NCBI GenBank assembly: GCA_947568835.1
Contig: OX387603.1
Location: 25,010,651-25,074,650, forward strand
DNA: 64,000 nt
Direction of reading: 5' to 3'
Source of the DNA: Protonemura montana
Lineage: Eukaryota > Arthropoda > Insecta > Plecoptera > Nemouridae
Below the pieces are notes generated by a model. That model was not told the origin of the DNA. It searched no databases and saw only the letters and a list, made by a program, of their open reading frames with translations. This document shows, in pieces, positions 45,401-57,400 of this stretch. Position 1 is the stretch's first letter. Every line of letters begins with the position of its first letter. A program made the position numbers and the translations under genes.

Positions 45401-48400
45401 GTTAATGGCTTCTGCCAGTTGGAGATGCAAAAACAAAAGCAGCTCCTCGTCAGCCCCCCGCTGGCCCTGAAATCAATGGACAAGCGTCTCACTCTGTTTC
45501 TCTCGTCACTGGCCAAGTGAAAGAAAAGTTGCTAAACTGTGTCGAACGGCGAAATGTTGTAAACTGGAGCAAGACTTTACCACTGTCCTTTTCTTGCACC
45601 TGTAATCTGAGAATGTAACAGAGAAACTGCTATGGCATTTTACAATTCTTTTTGTGCCTTTTGAGCAGTAATCTTGCATATGCACTTGTGTGGTTCACAT
45701 TCACAATGAAGTAGGTTCTAAAATTTGTTAACTTATCAAGTATGCAGATTTATGACCTTTACCCATTTAGGGTCATACTCATATATCTTGGTATGGCACC
45801 AATAAAAGGACCTCCACACAATACAAAACTGCTTAAAGTGCAAAGAAAGATGCATTTACAGCCCATCGATTAATTTGTCGTGTTAATTGATGCAATGTTT
45901 TGCCATTTTTGTAACTTCAGCCAAAACACAGCTGGAAAACAGCATGCACTAGCAAGTTTTTAAGTTGTGGAACATAATTTTACGCTTTCTACCTGTGCTT
46001 GCGGCCAGTGCTGCAAGTCCGCTGTACTGAGCGCCAAACGCAGCTTGCGCTTGGCGTCGGCAAACGCGAACGACTCCTCAACGCGCAACGGGTCGATGGT
46101 GAGCCGAGAGTCGGCACCTTCGACGGAGGTCGCAGCTGCTCCCGACGGCCCACCGGCACCTTCTGCCCCCTCGGACAGGACTGCCCCTTTTCCTCGGTAC
46201 TTCGCAAGGATGTCGTCTGAGCACACACTCGTGTCTCCGCTTCCAACAGCCCCCACTACCCCCACGGCACTCTCATAGCTGCAACAGTAGCAGCCAGTTC
46301 AGTCTACAGAACCCTACAAACCCAAAAACTCAACAAAAAGGAGCAATTCATTTACAAACCGATGATGACAGTTTTCGTCGAAACATTTTGAGTACAAGTT
46401 AAAGTCTTAAATCTTAATATCAGGTATGGATGGCTCAAGCCAAAAACACTCACGGCTTCTATTACATATTTCTCCAGTCAAAGTTAATGCAAAAGTTGGG
46501 TGATTTGGTATTAATAAATAACAGATGATAGAATGTAGCAAAATTAATTTGTTTCTAAGGATTTTATGATTGGTCCAGACTCCAGAGTTGAAACAGCCAT
46601 TGGCAAAAACAGTTTTTTGATTGCATTTGATTTTGTTTCTTTTTTGCAGTGCATAAGTGAATCAGGAACATGCACAATCTTGCTACTTCCTGCCACTCGT
46701 GCTTCTTCGTAACCAAAGGTTACAATAGCATTTTTGCTTCCTGCTTCCAGAACAAGATAACAATGTAGCAAGCGTGGGGCTGGCCTAGAGAAGCCGAAGG
46801 TAAAAAAAAGGTTGTGAATTGGGCCGTCAGAGTGTCCCATAGGCAGAATAAAAGCCACCTAAAATAGGTATCAAAGCAAGAGAAAAAGAGAAAAATAATT
46901 TCAATCATATCAAGCGTTACAACTGCCAAAGTCACATGCCTACAGCAAGAATTTACTCACCGTGCCAGGTCGTCAGAGCCACGAAGAGACTTCCCACGGC
47001 GGTTTTTGAACGACAGCTTGAAGTTGCGGAAGAAGCTGCGCTTGTGTTTGCCGTCATCGTCTAGCAGATCCTGTAAATCGCACAATCATGCTGTATCAGC
47101 ATTCTCCGAGTATGTGGTTTACATCACCATACTCTGTGGGCCATCTTAGACCGATTTCTGAAGCAAAAATTATCTTAAAAAACTTCTACCAATATACTAG
47201 ACAAATTACCAGCATTAGCTCCCGGAAGTCTTTTTAGCACGACGACAAGTAACCAATGAAAGTACGTGCCAAACAGTCTAAGCAATAACTTCTGAACGTG
47301 GCCAACATCTATTTGCGAAACAGTTCTTCAGTAAACGCAACAAGCCTGTAATAGAAACGGAACTCACCCTGTCCCCCTTCTCGGCAGTCTGGTCGAAGCT
47401 GATGCTCTTGGGGATGGCACCGGTATTAGCCCGCCCCTCGCTGCTCCTTGCCGCCCCACGATTGGCCGGCACAGCGGGGGTGGGCGTTGCAGCACGTGGG
47501 GGCATGGGCTCAGAGCCCGACCCACTGCTTGATGTCGATGCCAGGCTCGCTGAGCTGAGCCGAACTGAAGCCGCCAGCTCGTCGGTCTGTCGGAAAACGA
47601 GTTCAACTTTACATTCTCGGAGTTATAGCTAACACTTGAAGTGCAGAGGCCCCAAAGACATTACAAATGGATACAAATGAATACTTTACATAGATGGAGC
47701 CATGGTCTTGCTCTGCCAACATAATCATGATGAACTACGCAGTTCTCAATCTGAATACTTATTATTTGGACAGCACAGCCCCCATCTTGATATCACACCT
47801 CACTAGCAAGTTTTTTCAAGTGTGTTGCCGTAGGGTTATTTAATTAGAATATCTGGGAGTACTAAATCCGTGATTCTAAAGTTAGGATTAAGATATTGTA
47901 ACAGATCACATTGTACCTACAGCCTGACGATGGCACAGACCGTCCAGTGTTCCGTAATTACGAACACGAGACATTGCGACAATCGGTGACGATTGTAATT
48001 GATAGGCAGCACTGAGGCCACGTTATTCCATCTAATCTGAGACAATTTCCAACTAGACTCTAGAGGGCCGTGCTTGTCTCCTGACACGGATAAAAAATTT
48101 GGCATAGCCCTATTGAAAACAAATGCCAATTGATGAAAACAAACGTCCCACTCACAGCGTCAAGTTTCCCTTCGACCTCCAGTTGCGTTGAGCTGGACAG
48201 GCCTGGATTGGTCAGCCCTAGGCCTCCATTGGCCAATGGCATCGGAGAGATCAGCTCATTTGTCAGCACCAAAGTTGATGGAATGCAGCCATTGGCTAGT
48301 GGGATTGGTGACAATATATCATTGGCCAGGGCCATCGATGGAAGCACACCGTTAGCCAGGGGAATTGGAGATGAAATACACCCATTAGCCAATGGCATTG

Positions 48401-51400
48401 AAGATGGGATGCAGCCGTTTGCCAACGGCATCGTAGACTGAAGTAAAGCGGGCGGGGGCATCAGCTCTGACGTCGTTTGGGTGCTTGTCGATGGGTTGCT
48501 CGGGGGAACTGTAACAAAGAAGCGTTTTAATTGTTGGTTACCTTAAGTTAGAATAATATTGGGAAAATAAGCATAGCAAAATGCAAATACATAGGAAGAA
48601 TGCTGACATAATCTAGGATCATCAGTTTGGCAATGTGTTTGGAAATGTAATGTAACATTTTGTTTGGTACTTCTGATATGTTCCCATAAGGGAGGCCGTC
48701 CTCTTGGACTTCATTTTGGAATCTTTAGACGTTGGACATTCTCAAAGCATTGGGATTAAGTTATGGAGATATGTAGATCTTACCAGAACTGGGCTTCCTT
48801 GGTGAGTCCACAGGACCGGCGTTACGAAACGCATTTGGTCGCGCTGCGTTGGGCTGGGCCTCGCGGTCGCGACGATTGCTGTCGACGTACTCGACTACAC
48901 GACGTCGGATATCGGCAGCGCCGCCACCGCGTCCTGTCACATTCCACACGCCCTCCACGCCACCCCGCGGAGGGACTGAGGCGATGGGACGGAAGCCTCC
49001 GCCTACAGAGCAAACACCCACATTATAACTTGGCCAAAAGTAGGAGGCTTTGAAATGTTTCGCAAGCCGTGCCTTGAGCTGGACAACAGCATGGACTGCA
49101 AGCTTTGAAACGTTTGACAAGCCATGCTTTGAGCTGGACAACAGCATGGACTGCAAGCTTTGAAACGTTTGGCAAGCCATGTCTTGAGCTGGACAACAGC
49201 ATGGACTGCAAGCTTTGAAACGTTTGGTAAGCCATGTCTTGAGCTGGACAACAGCATGGACTGCAAGCTTTGAAACGTTTGACAAGCCATGCCTTGAGCT
49301 GGAAAACAGCATGGACTGCAAGCTTTGAAACGTTTGGCAAGCCATGCCTTGAGCTGGACAACAGCATGGACTGCAAGCTTTGAAACGTTTGGCAAGCCAT
49401 GCCTTCAGCAGGACAACAGCATGGACTGCAAGCTTTGAAACATTTGGCAAGCCATGCCTTGGGCTGGACAACAGCATGGACTGCAAGCTTTGAAACGTTT
49501 GGCAAGCCATGCCTTCAGCAGGACAACAGCATGGACTGCAAGCTTTGAAACATTTGACAAGCCATGCCTTGAGCTGGACAACAGCATGGGCTGCAAGCTT
49601 TGAAACATTTAGCAAGCCATGCCTTGCGCTGGACAACAGTATGGGCTGCAAGCTTTGAAACATTTGACAAGCCATGCCTCGTGCTGGACAACACCCTTGT
49701 GGCCTACCATGCGCTGTTGGATGCGGCTGTGGTGGAGTATCTTCGATCTCGGAGCGGGCTGTGTCATCGGATGGCGCTACGCTGCCCGTGTCATCTGTGT
49801 CGACTTCGGTGAGTCGTTCTGAGTCCGACGGCAACACGTCCATCGACCATGCCTCTGACGCAGCCTCTGACGCAGCTTCCAACACCGATCCTGTACACCA
49901 CAACAAACCGGCATCAAGGATAACTGTACGTTGACCTAATACGGTTGTGCTAAGCTATGCATTTTTGGAACTTTAAGGCCACCTGACTCATGCTGTTAAG
50001 ACTTGAGAAGTTGATGAGAGATGTCAATCATGTTGTTGCACAGACTTCAACATATTCAACCCCTGTCTCAACTTTCATGTATAATAAATAATAATTATTT
50101 ATTTATTTATCACACTAAGGCAGGGGTACTTAGGTTTGGCATGATTGCTAGTTGTATGGACCGGTAACGAATATAATATTACATTTTCATTGTACCTAGA
50201 ACTAATTCTCTGGTGATAAGTGTTATGAACAGGGGACACTTGAGCTATCGATGGTTCTAACTAGGGATGCCTCCGGGTAGTGATTTTCGGAACCGGGTAC
50301 CCGGTTTCAATACCCGGTTCCTCCCCGGTTCCTCGCCCCCCCCCCCCCCAAAAAAAAAAAAAAAAAAAAAAAATTGATTGGAATCTGATTGATTTGGCAT
50401 TGCAAGAAAACAGTGTATTACACAAATGTAATAACTACCACAAAAAATAATAACTACCACAAAAAATAATAACTACCACAACAAATAATAACTACCACAA
50501 ATAATAATGACTATCATAGACGCCAGTCGAGTTGACTCGACTGTCAATTGTTGCCGATGTCTAATATCCCGCCGCGACTCTAGCGGCGATTCAGCTGTTT
50601 GGGTGGAGGGGTAGTGCGAGTGGTAGGAGAAGCTGTTCAGGTCGGGAGGGTGGAGGGAGATTCGGGCGACCAATCGGCTGCGTTACTAGAGAGGTAGGGC
50701 GAGTGGGGGCACGCTATACCGTCCGGGAGCCGGGAGGGGAACTTTACCGCGGCGATTCAAGCTAGCGCGGGGGGTACAGCGGAGTAAATTCCATGACGAA
50801 AAAACGAACAAAACCCGGATCCCAAACTTTGGAACCGGGTTAGCCATTACCCGGAACCGACCCGGGTACCCGGATATCCGAAGGCATCCCTAGTTCTAAC
50901 TCGTCTGTATGCAAGTGTTTGATGATTGTAGTAGGGGGGCAAGCTCACCAAGTGCGGCGGGGTCCACATGCTCTCCTCGGGGTTCTGGCTGCTCCACGGT
51001 TTCCGAGTCCGATGCCAAGACATCAGTTGACCACGTGTCACTCACCATCGACATTACCGTCTCGTCCCCTGCAACCAAACGCAACGGTCAGGTCACGGCG
51101 AGAGATGTTTGAGAATCACCACCAGAGTAGTTGAGTAATAGATTGGTATTCGAATGAACATAATTGAACCTGTGCAAATCCAAAAAAACTTTCTTAATCA
51201 AACTCATGCATTTGTTTGATTCTTTATATGTTCGAGCTAGGTGCCCATTTCAAATTTCCCCAAAATAATTCACTAACTATCCATAGGTTGATTTGTGTCT
51301 TGTAAAGCAAAGCAATCGAGCAGTGCAGGAAGGGCGATCACTATCAGCAAACAGATCCTAAGTCCATGCATTTGTAGGCTCCTTATAAGCCTTCCATGAT

Positions 51401-54400
51401 GGGTTTCAAGATGTGGCTTCTCCCGAGAATATACAAATGTCTGTATATTCAAAAGAATTGTAAAACAATAAACAATTACAATATCAATAACAAGGGAGTG
51501 CATTGTCATTGTAATTTTGGTGTTAACCTGATGGGTAGAGGTGGGAGTTAATAAGTGAGGTGCCAGCAGAGTTTAGGCGGGCGAGTGAAGATGGGTTACT
51601 GTTATATCTTAGCCAGCTGAACATCAATAGAAATAAGACCCTTTGATTTGTGGTTCCAGATGTGTATTGAAATTCAAACAATTTTGGAAAATTTAGGCAA
51701 CGTATTAAACAGAATTGAAACTGCAAAACTTTCGAGGTAAAACCTCAAATGCTTGACTAAACTTGGAATGCATACCTTCCAAGAGCTTCTTGATCTCAAA
51801 CTTGCAGAACTTGTCGTCAATGTCAGAGCGACTCTGCTTGCTGGGGGCGGCTGGTGGGGGGCGGGAGTCAAGGGGCCGTACTTCGCCCCCTGCACCACCT
51901 CGACCACCAACATCTTCACCCTCTGTCACCTGTGAGGAGGGAGTGTCGCGACCTGCAACCAACAAGACATTCATCTCTCACAGCCAAACGTGGATTTGCT
52001 ACTTTTTTTGCCAATTTCTTGCAGCCTGATGCTACCACGATTTAAAACTACGGTAAAATTCTCACAGATGACTTAAGTCAGGAAAATACTAGTTTTCTAA
52101 ATTGATATCTGGTTTTTAACTAAAACCCTACTAAACATGAATGTCTCACAAAACTTACTACATTAAATATAAATTTATTTACTTGATAAATGCAATAGAC
52201 AGAAAAATGAAAGCGGTAAAAGTTGTAGCTGGAGTGATGCAAAGTTCACAGAAACTAGTCAATATTTCACTCTGACATTTAAGAAGCTTGACTTTCACCA
52301 ATCATTTAAACTCTATTTCAAAGTGAATTTACCTGAAATGTTGGGCGACCCGCGGCCAGACACGTTTGCTGACACCATGTCTGAGAGGTTGTCGTTCTGA
52401 TCGCCCGGCTCCAACTCGAGCGATGACGCCACGCTGTGGTTTGATGCCGCCTCTGACGCCGCCTCCAGGTTGTCACTTGCATTGCCTGCGACGGGCAATC
52501 CTAATTTCAATGGGGAGACAGGGAGGTATGGGGCAGGGTGCAAGTGTGGATATGAACAGCTAGATCGGCATCTTCAATAGGAGTCAAGAACATTTGTGTC
52601 AAGGTATAGGGTATGGTGCAAGCATGGATGTCTACAACTAGGTTGGCATCTTCAATGGCAGCCAGGGACATGTGTGCCAAGGTATAGGGTATGGACTATG
52701 GTGCAAGCATGGATGTCTACTAAAGATGCCTCCGGGTAGTGATTTTCGGAACCGGGTAGTACCCGGTTTCAATACCCGGTTCCTACTCGGTTCCTTGCCA
52801 CCCCCCCCCCCCCCCACAAAAAAAAAATTTGATTGGAATCTGATTGATTTGGCATTGCAAAAAAACAGTATATTACACAAATGATAATAACTACCACAAA
52901 TAATAATGACTACCACAGATAATAATGACTATCACAGACGCCAGTCGAGTCGACTCGATTGTCAATTGTTGCCGATGTCTAATATCCCGCCGCGACTCTA
53001 GCGGCGATTCAGCTGTTTGGGTGGAAGGGTAGTGCGAGCGGTAGGAGAAGCTGTTCAGGTCGGGAGGGTGGAGGGAGATTCGGGCGACCAATCGGCTGGG
53101 TGACTAGAGAGGTAGGGCGAGTGGGGGCACGCTATACCGTCCGGAAGCCGGGAGGGGAACTTTACCGCGGCGATTCAAGCTAGCGCGGCGGGGTACAGCG
53201 GAGTAAATTCCCTGACGAAAAAACGAACAAAACCCGGATCCCAAACTTTGGAACCGGGTTCGCAATTACCCGGAACCGACCCGGGTACCCGGGTATCCCT
53301 AATGTCTACAGCTAGGTTGGAATTTTCAATGGGAGCCAGGGACATGGGTGCCAAGGTATGGGGCAGGGTGCAAGCATGGATGTGTACAGCTAGGTTGGCA
53401 TCTTCAGTAGGAGTCAGGGACATGTGTGTCAAGGTAAAGGGCATGGTGACAGCATGGAAAACCATCACCGTCACCAAACTGGTAGAGTGCGGAGCCGGTT
53501 ATTTCTAAAGCAACTTACCGATGGACCCGTCGTCGTGCGAGAAAGCCCGTGCTCGTTTTTGCGTTCCTACCCCCGACCCCTCCACGTCCCTCTCTGCGGG
53601 TGGAGGTATGTCATCTGGAGCTTCGTCACCAGCAATCGGCTCACCCAATCGCAACACCTGAAATTTTTTCGCATAGCGCTATAGCATTTTTTAACCTAAA
53701 TTTTAACATTTTTCAGTTTGGAGTATTTGGAACCTGCAAGATGGCCAATGTTAAGCCACCCTGCGCTGAGGAACGTCGTTAAGCCATGAAATAGAATGGA
53801 TTCGAGGAAAATCCTTCAGTTAACCCAACCTAATAGTTAGTCATTAACACCCACCTTGTTTTCGGAAAGGAAGCCGACTCGCTCGGCAGGTTCCAACTCG
53901 AACGGAATGACGAGGACGGTTTCCACGGCTTCCAGGGGTGCATCACGATCGTCAGCAGGCTCGACAGTTGGCGGTCGCGGTCGAGACTTGCCCACTAGCG
54001 CCAAGAGCGACAACGTCAAAGCATTTTCGTGGGGTTGTGACAAACCAGAGGAAACGGGTGATGAAAGCTGGAGAAAAATGAAAGGGAACTACGCTTAACG
54101 GGAACAGCGAAGAAGAAAGTAGGATGGGTATAAACTTTAGAATTTAAATGGGAATATTATGGGATTTGGTTGTGTGGTTATAAACAAATAGAAACTAGGA
54201 AGTTAAACTGATCATACAATCAATCATGTCAATCAAATGACCAGAATTCCTGGCCATGCACAATATTACTAAATGGTATACATTATTTTCACATTAATCT
54301 CTGTTACTCTAGTCTCTGAAAATCTCTGATACAGCACTAAAACTAAGGCCCACCATAGTTTTAAAAGTGTATATTTCTTCATACTGATAACTGATAAGTA

Positions 54401-57400
54401 TTTCGCGAGTCTTACACAATTGTAAGAAAATATTACATTACTTCTTACTTGTAATTTTTACGGTAATAAACTGGATAGAAAAATGCTATGCTCACCTTTT
54501 CCGAGTAAAGCGGCCATCTTACGGTTGCTTTCAGGGGGTGTGGCTTGCTGCCCGTTGCCATGCCGACCCTGGCCCTGCGTGGCAGGAGGAGGAACAGAAG
54601 GGGGCAGCGCTGACAACAGCTCAGTCAGTCGTTGTTTGTCCGCCGTGCCTAGCAACGGGTCGACGATCACCGCGTTCAAAAAGTCCACCTGAAAACCACC
54701 GTAGTTACGTTGCCAGTCTGCAATCGACTCTAGAGATACAGACTCGGAACCAGACGCATTTGCTTTAAGGCCATGAGCAGAGAAAAGAGATACAAGATGT
54801 AATCGTAATGCGCTAATGTTGCAGCCTGTTCAGTCGAGAGTTTGCACCCAAACTTGCTCAAATGCCAGCCCAAAAACCGATGGGTTGGTGCCGGTACTGT
54901 GACCTTTTGCCCCCGTATAAGAGCAATGGGTAATGATGAGTAATTCAGTGAAAATGTTAAATACTTGCTAATGTTGCTAAACTTGCCAAGCCTAGGCAAT
55001 GTTGCACTAAAAGATAAGCATATCAGAGACATTTGTGTGCTTTTTAAAGAAGATAACAAACATCAATTAGTTGTTTCTCTTCTTTATGAGGTGGAAAATA
55101 CATGGTACTGGAATCACTCTCCCACTGAATAGAGTGGCCAAAAACAATTGAAAAAAACCCTTGTAAAATATAAATAAAACTGGAAAGCAAAGACTTGCAT
55201 ATCTATAATTCTTAGTCATGGAACATCTTCATAGCAATATATTTGCTAATTTTGAACAAGTTTTGTTGGTACCTTGAAATTTATCAACCAAGTCCTGCAC
55301 CAATTGAAACTAATATCTGCACCTCTAGTTAAGGTCCCTTGGCAACAACGCAGGAGTTCAGAATGTGCTTGTTTCTGTGCGTTGGTCACGTACCAGCATG
55401 TGCAGCTCCCGTTCGGTGAATAGCGCAGCTGCGCGCACGAGTCCGGGCAGCCGGTCGTCCCCATCAACACCGGGGTCTCCGGAGTCCGGGCACTCATCGC
55501 CTTCCTCCTCCAGAATCCCGTCCAGCAGTCCACAGACACTCTCCTGGGGGAAAAAAACAACCTCTTTCGTCACAATGGTCTCAAGTGGCGATAAAATAGT
55601 ACATGGGTTGATCTATACTTAATGCTGAAATAGTCTGTCGTATCATTTATAGAGCAAACTTTGTACTGTAGGATGTGCAATGTGCCTTGATTTGAGTTTC
55701 TCAGCACTTTTGAGTAAATATTGTTGGATTTTCTGTTTTGTTTTTTTGTCAGCGTCTAGGGCACAAGTCAAGCAATAAAATTTTTTAGACCCCTTGAAAA
55801 AGGTCTGGGCAGACAATGCAATTGACATGGGTGGGTAAAATAGGGTCCTAACGCGGCAATCTAAAAAGGATCTCTGCTGACAAGAAAAGTAGTCTAGGTG
55901 ATGGGCTGTAGGTTGATATGCAAAAGATATGTGATCAATGTGTGATCTATTGATCACTATGCGATCAATTATGGGCGCTATATCCTGTCAACATTGTATT
56001 AAAATGTCTTCTGGTAATAAATAAATAAATAAAGGGGTAGTACAGTTTTGGTGTAAATATCTGATTTGTAAAGGCATGAGATCTGGGGACCATTGGACTA
56101 GATAATCATTTGACAGAAACAACTGAATTTTACTGCATTTCATTGGAACTTGCCATGCCAATTGTCTTAACTCCCACTTTGTTAGAGTCGAGTAAGCTGT
56201 AAAACCGGGCGTGACCTGAAAACGGGTTCCCTTCGATTTACACACCTGGTCGAATCGAGAATAGAGGTCTGCGAGTCGCGGGTCGGTGTGTTCGTGACGA
56301 GACATGGCGAGCGTCTGCACGATCTTGGCCACCTGGATCAGGTTGAAGCCGGCCGCCGGCGAGATCGGGGCGTCCGTGATGCCGTGGGGCTCGGGGCTTA
56401 CGATCGCCGGGCACACAAAGTGCGTCAGCACAAGCTCCGTGCACATTGCGCTCACCTGTTGAGCAATCGTGGCGTGTTTTTAGGTTATGAAGGATGCTAA
56501 GTTAGCGTGTGGAAGAACTGACCCTCACAAGATCACCTATGTGTTGCTTTTTGGGATAAATTTAAGAGGGATTGAAGTGAGTAAAACAGCTTAACTCATC
56601 TCGACTATCAATCTTTTGACAGCAGAAGGAATACTGCTGTTCGAAATATACCATCTTGTTTTAGAGGAACATTCCTACCAAATCTTAAAACATTTAGACA
56701 AATCTAGACTACAGCATTATTTTCAAGGCAATTTTAGGTAAAAAATCATCACCTTATTGACCACCAATGACATTTGACCAATGCCAAAGTTATCAAAACA
56801 GTGAGTTGCCAAATGTCACAGAAACATCCGAATGTCCGTCCAGCTGTCAGCAAATACCTCCTTGGGCTGCATGTGCGGTGAGCGTGACAGCAGCCGATTT
56901 ATGTGGCGCACAAGCCAGCCGATCTGTGCCGGAAAGCAGTGCATGTGTTGGCGCAGGCTTGTAAGGAACCGCATCGTAACGACAACCAGTCGGTCCACGA
57001 CGTTCGACCGGTGCTCGGCCAATCGCGTCGCCGACTGAGCGTTGCCCTCTGTGCCGAATCGACGCAGTCTCTCCTCGGGGTTGAACCTGTTGCACGGGCA
57101 GTGGGGTTAGGACAACACTGCAGAAATCAGAAGTGTATATTTTAGTCCATCCTCTCATATGGGGTCCAGAGTCTTAAGCCTCAAGTAAAACTAGTCTTTG
57201 TTCACAAATTTGCAAGAATTAGTTTTTACATCTGAAATGCTTCAGATTTCCAAATGTATTTATTTGGCTGCATTGTCAAAAGTATCTTTTGCCAAGAGCA
57301 TGCATTGCATTTCTATTTCTGGTGTTAACCTGATGGGAAGGGGTGGGGATAGGTATGTAAGTTGGCAAAACAGCGTAGGTGGTTGAATATGAATGAGTTC

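Noticed and set aside
46544..46858. 104-codon minus-strand frame between GAPVD1 exons 18 and 19
   Set aside because: Not in phase with the flanking exons and no family resemblance; the exon 18 to exon 19 join is clean without it.
49040..49695. CRISPR-like array (regular 55-bp units)
   Set aside because: Units are directly contiguous with no unique spacers, and the host is a eukaryote; it is a minisatellite.
55643..55957. 104-codon minus-strand frame between GAPVD1 exons 6 and 7
   Set aside because: Lies in an intron flanked by well-supported exons; no recognisable motif.
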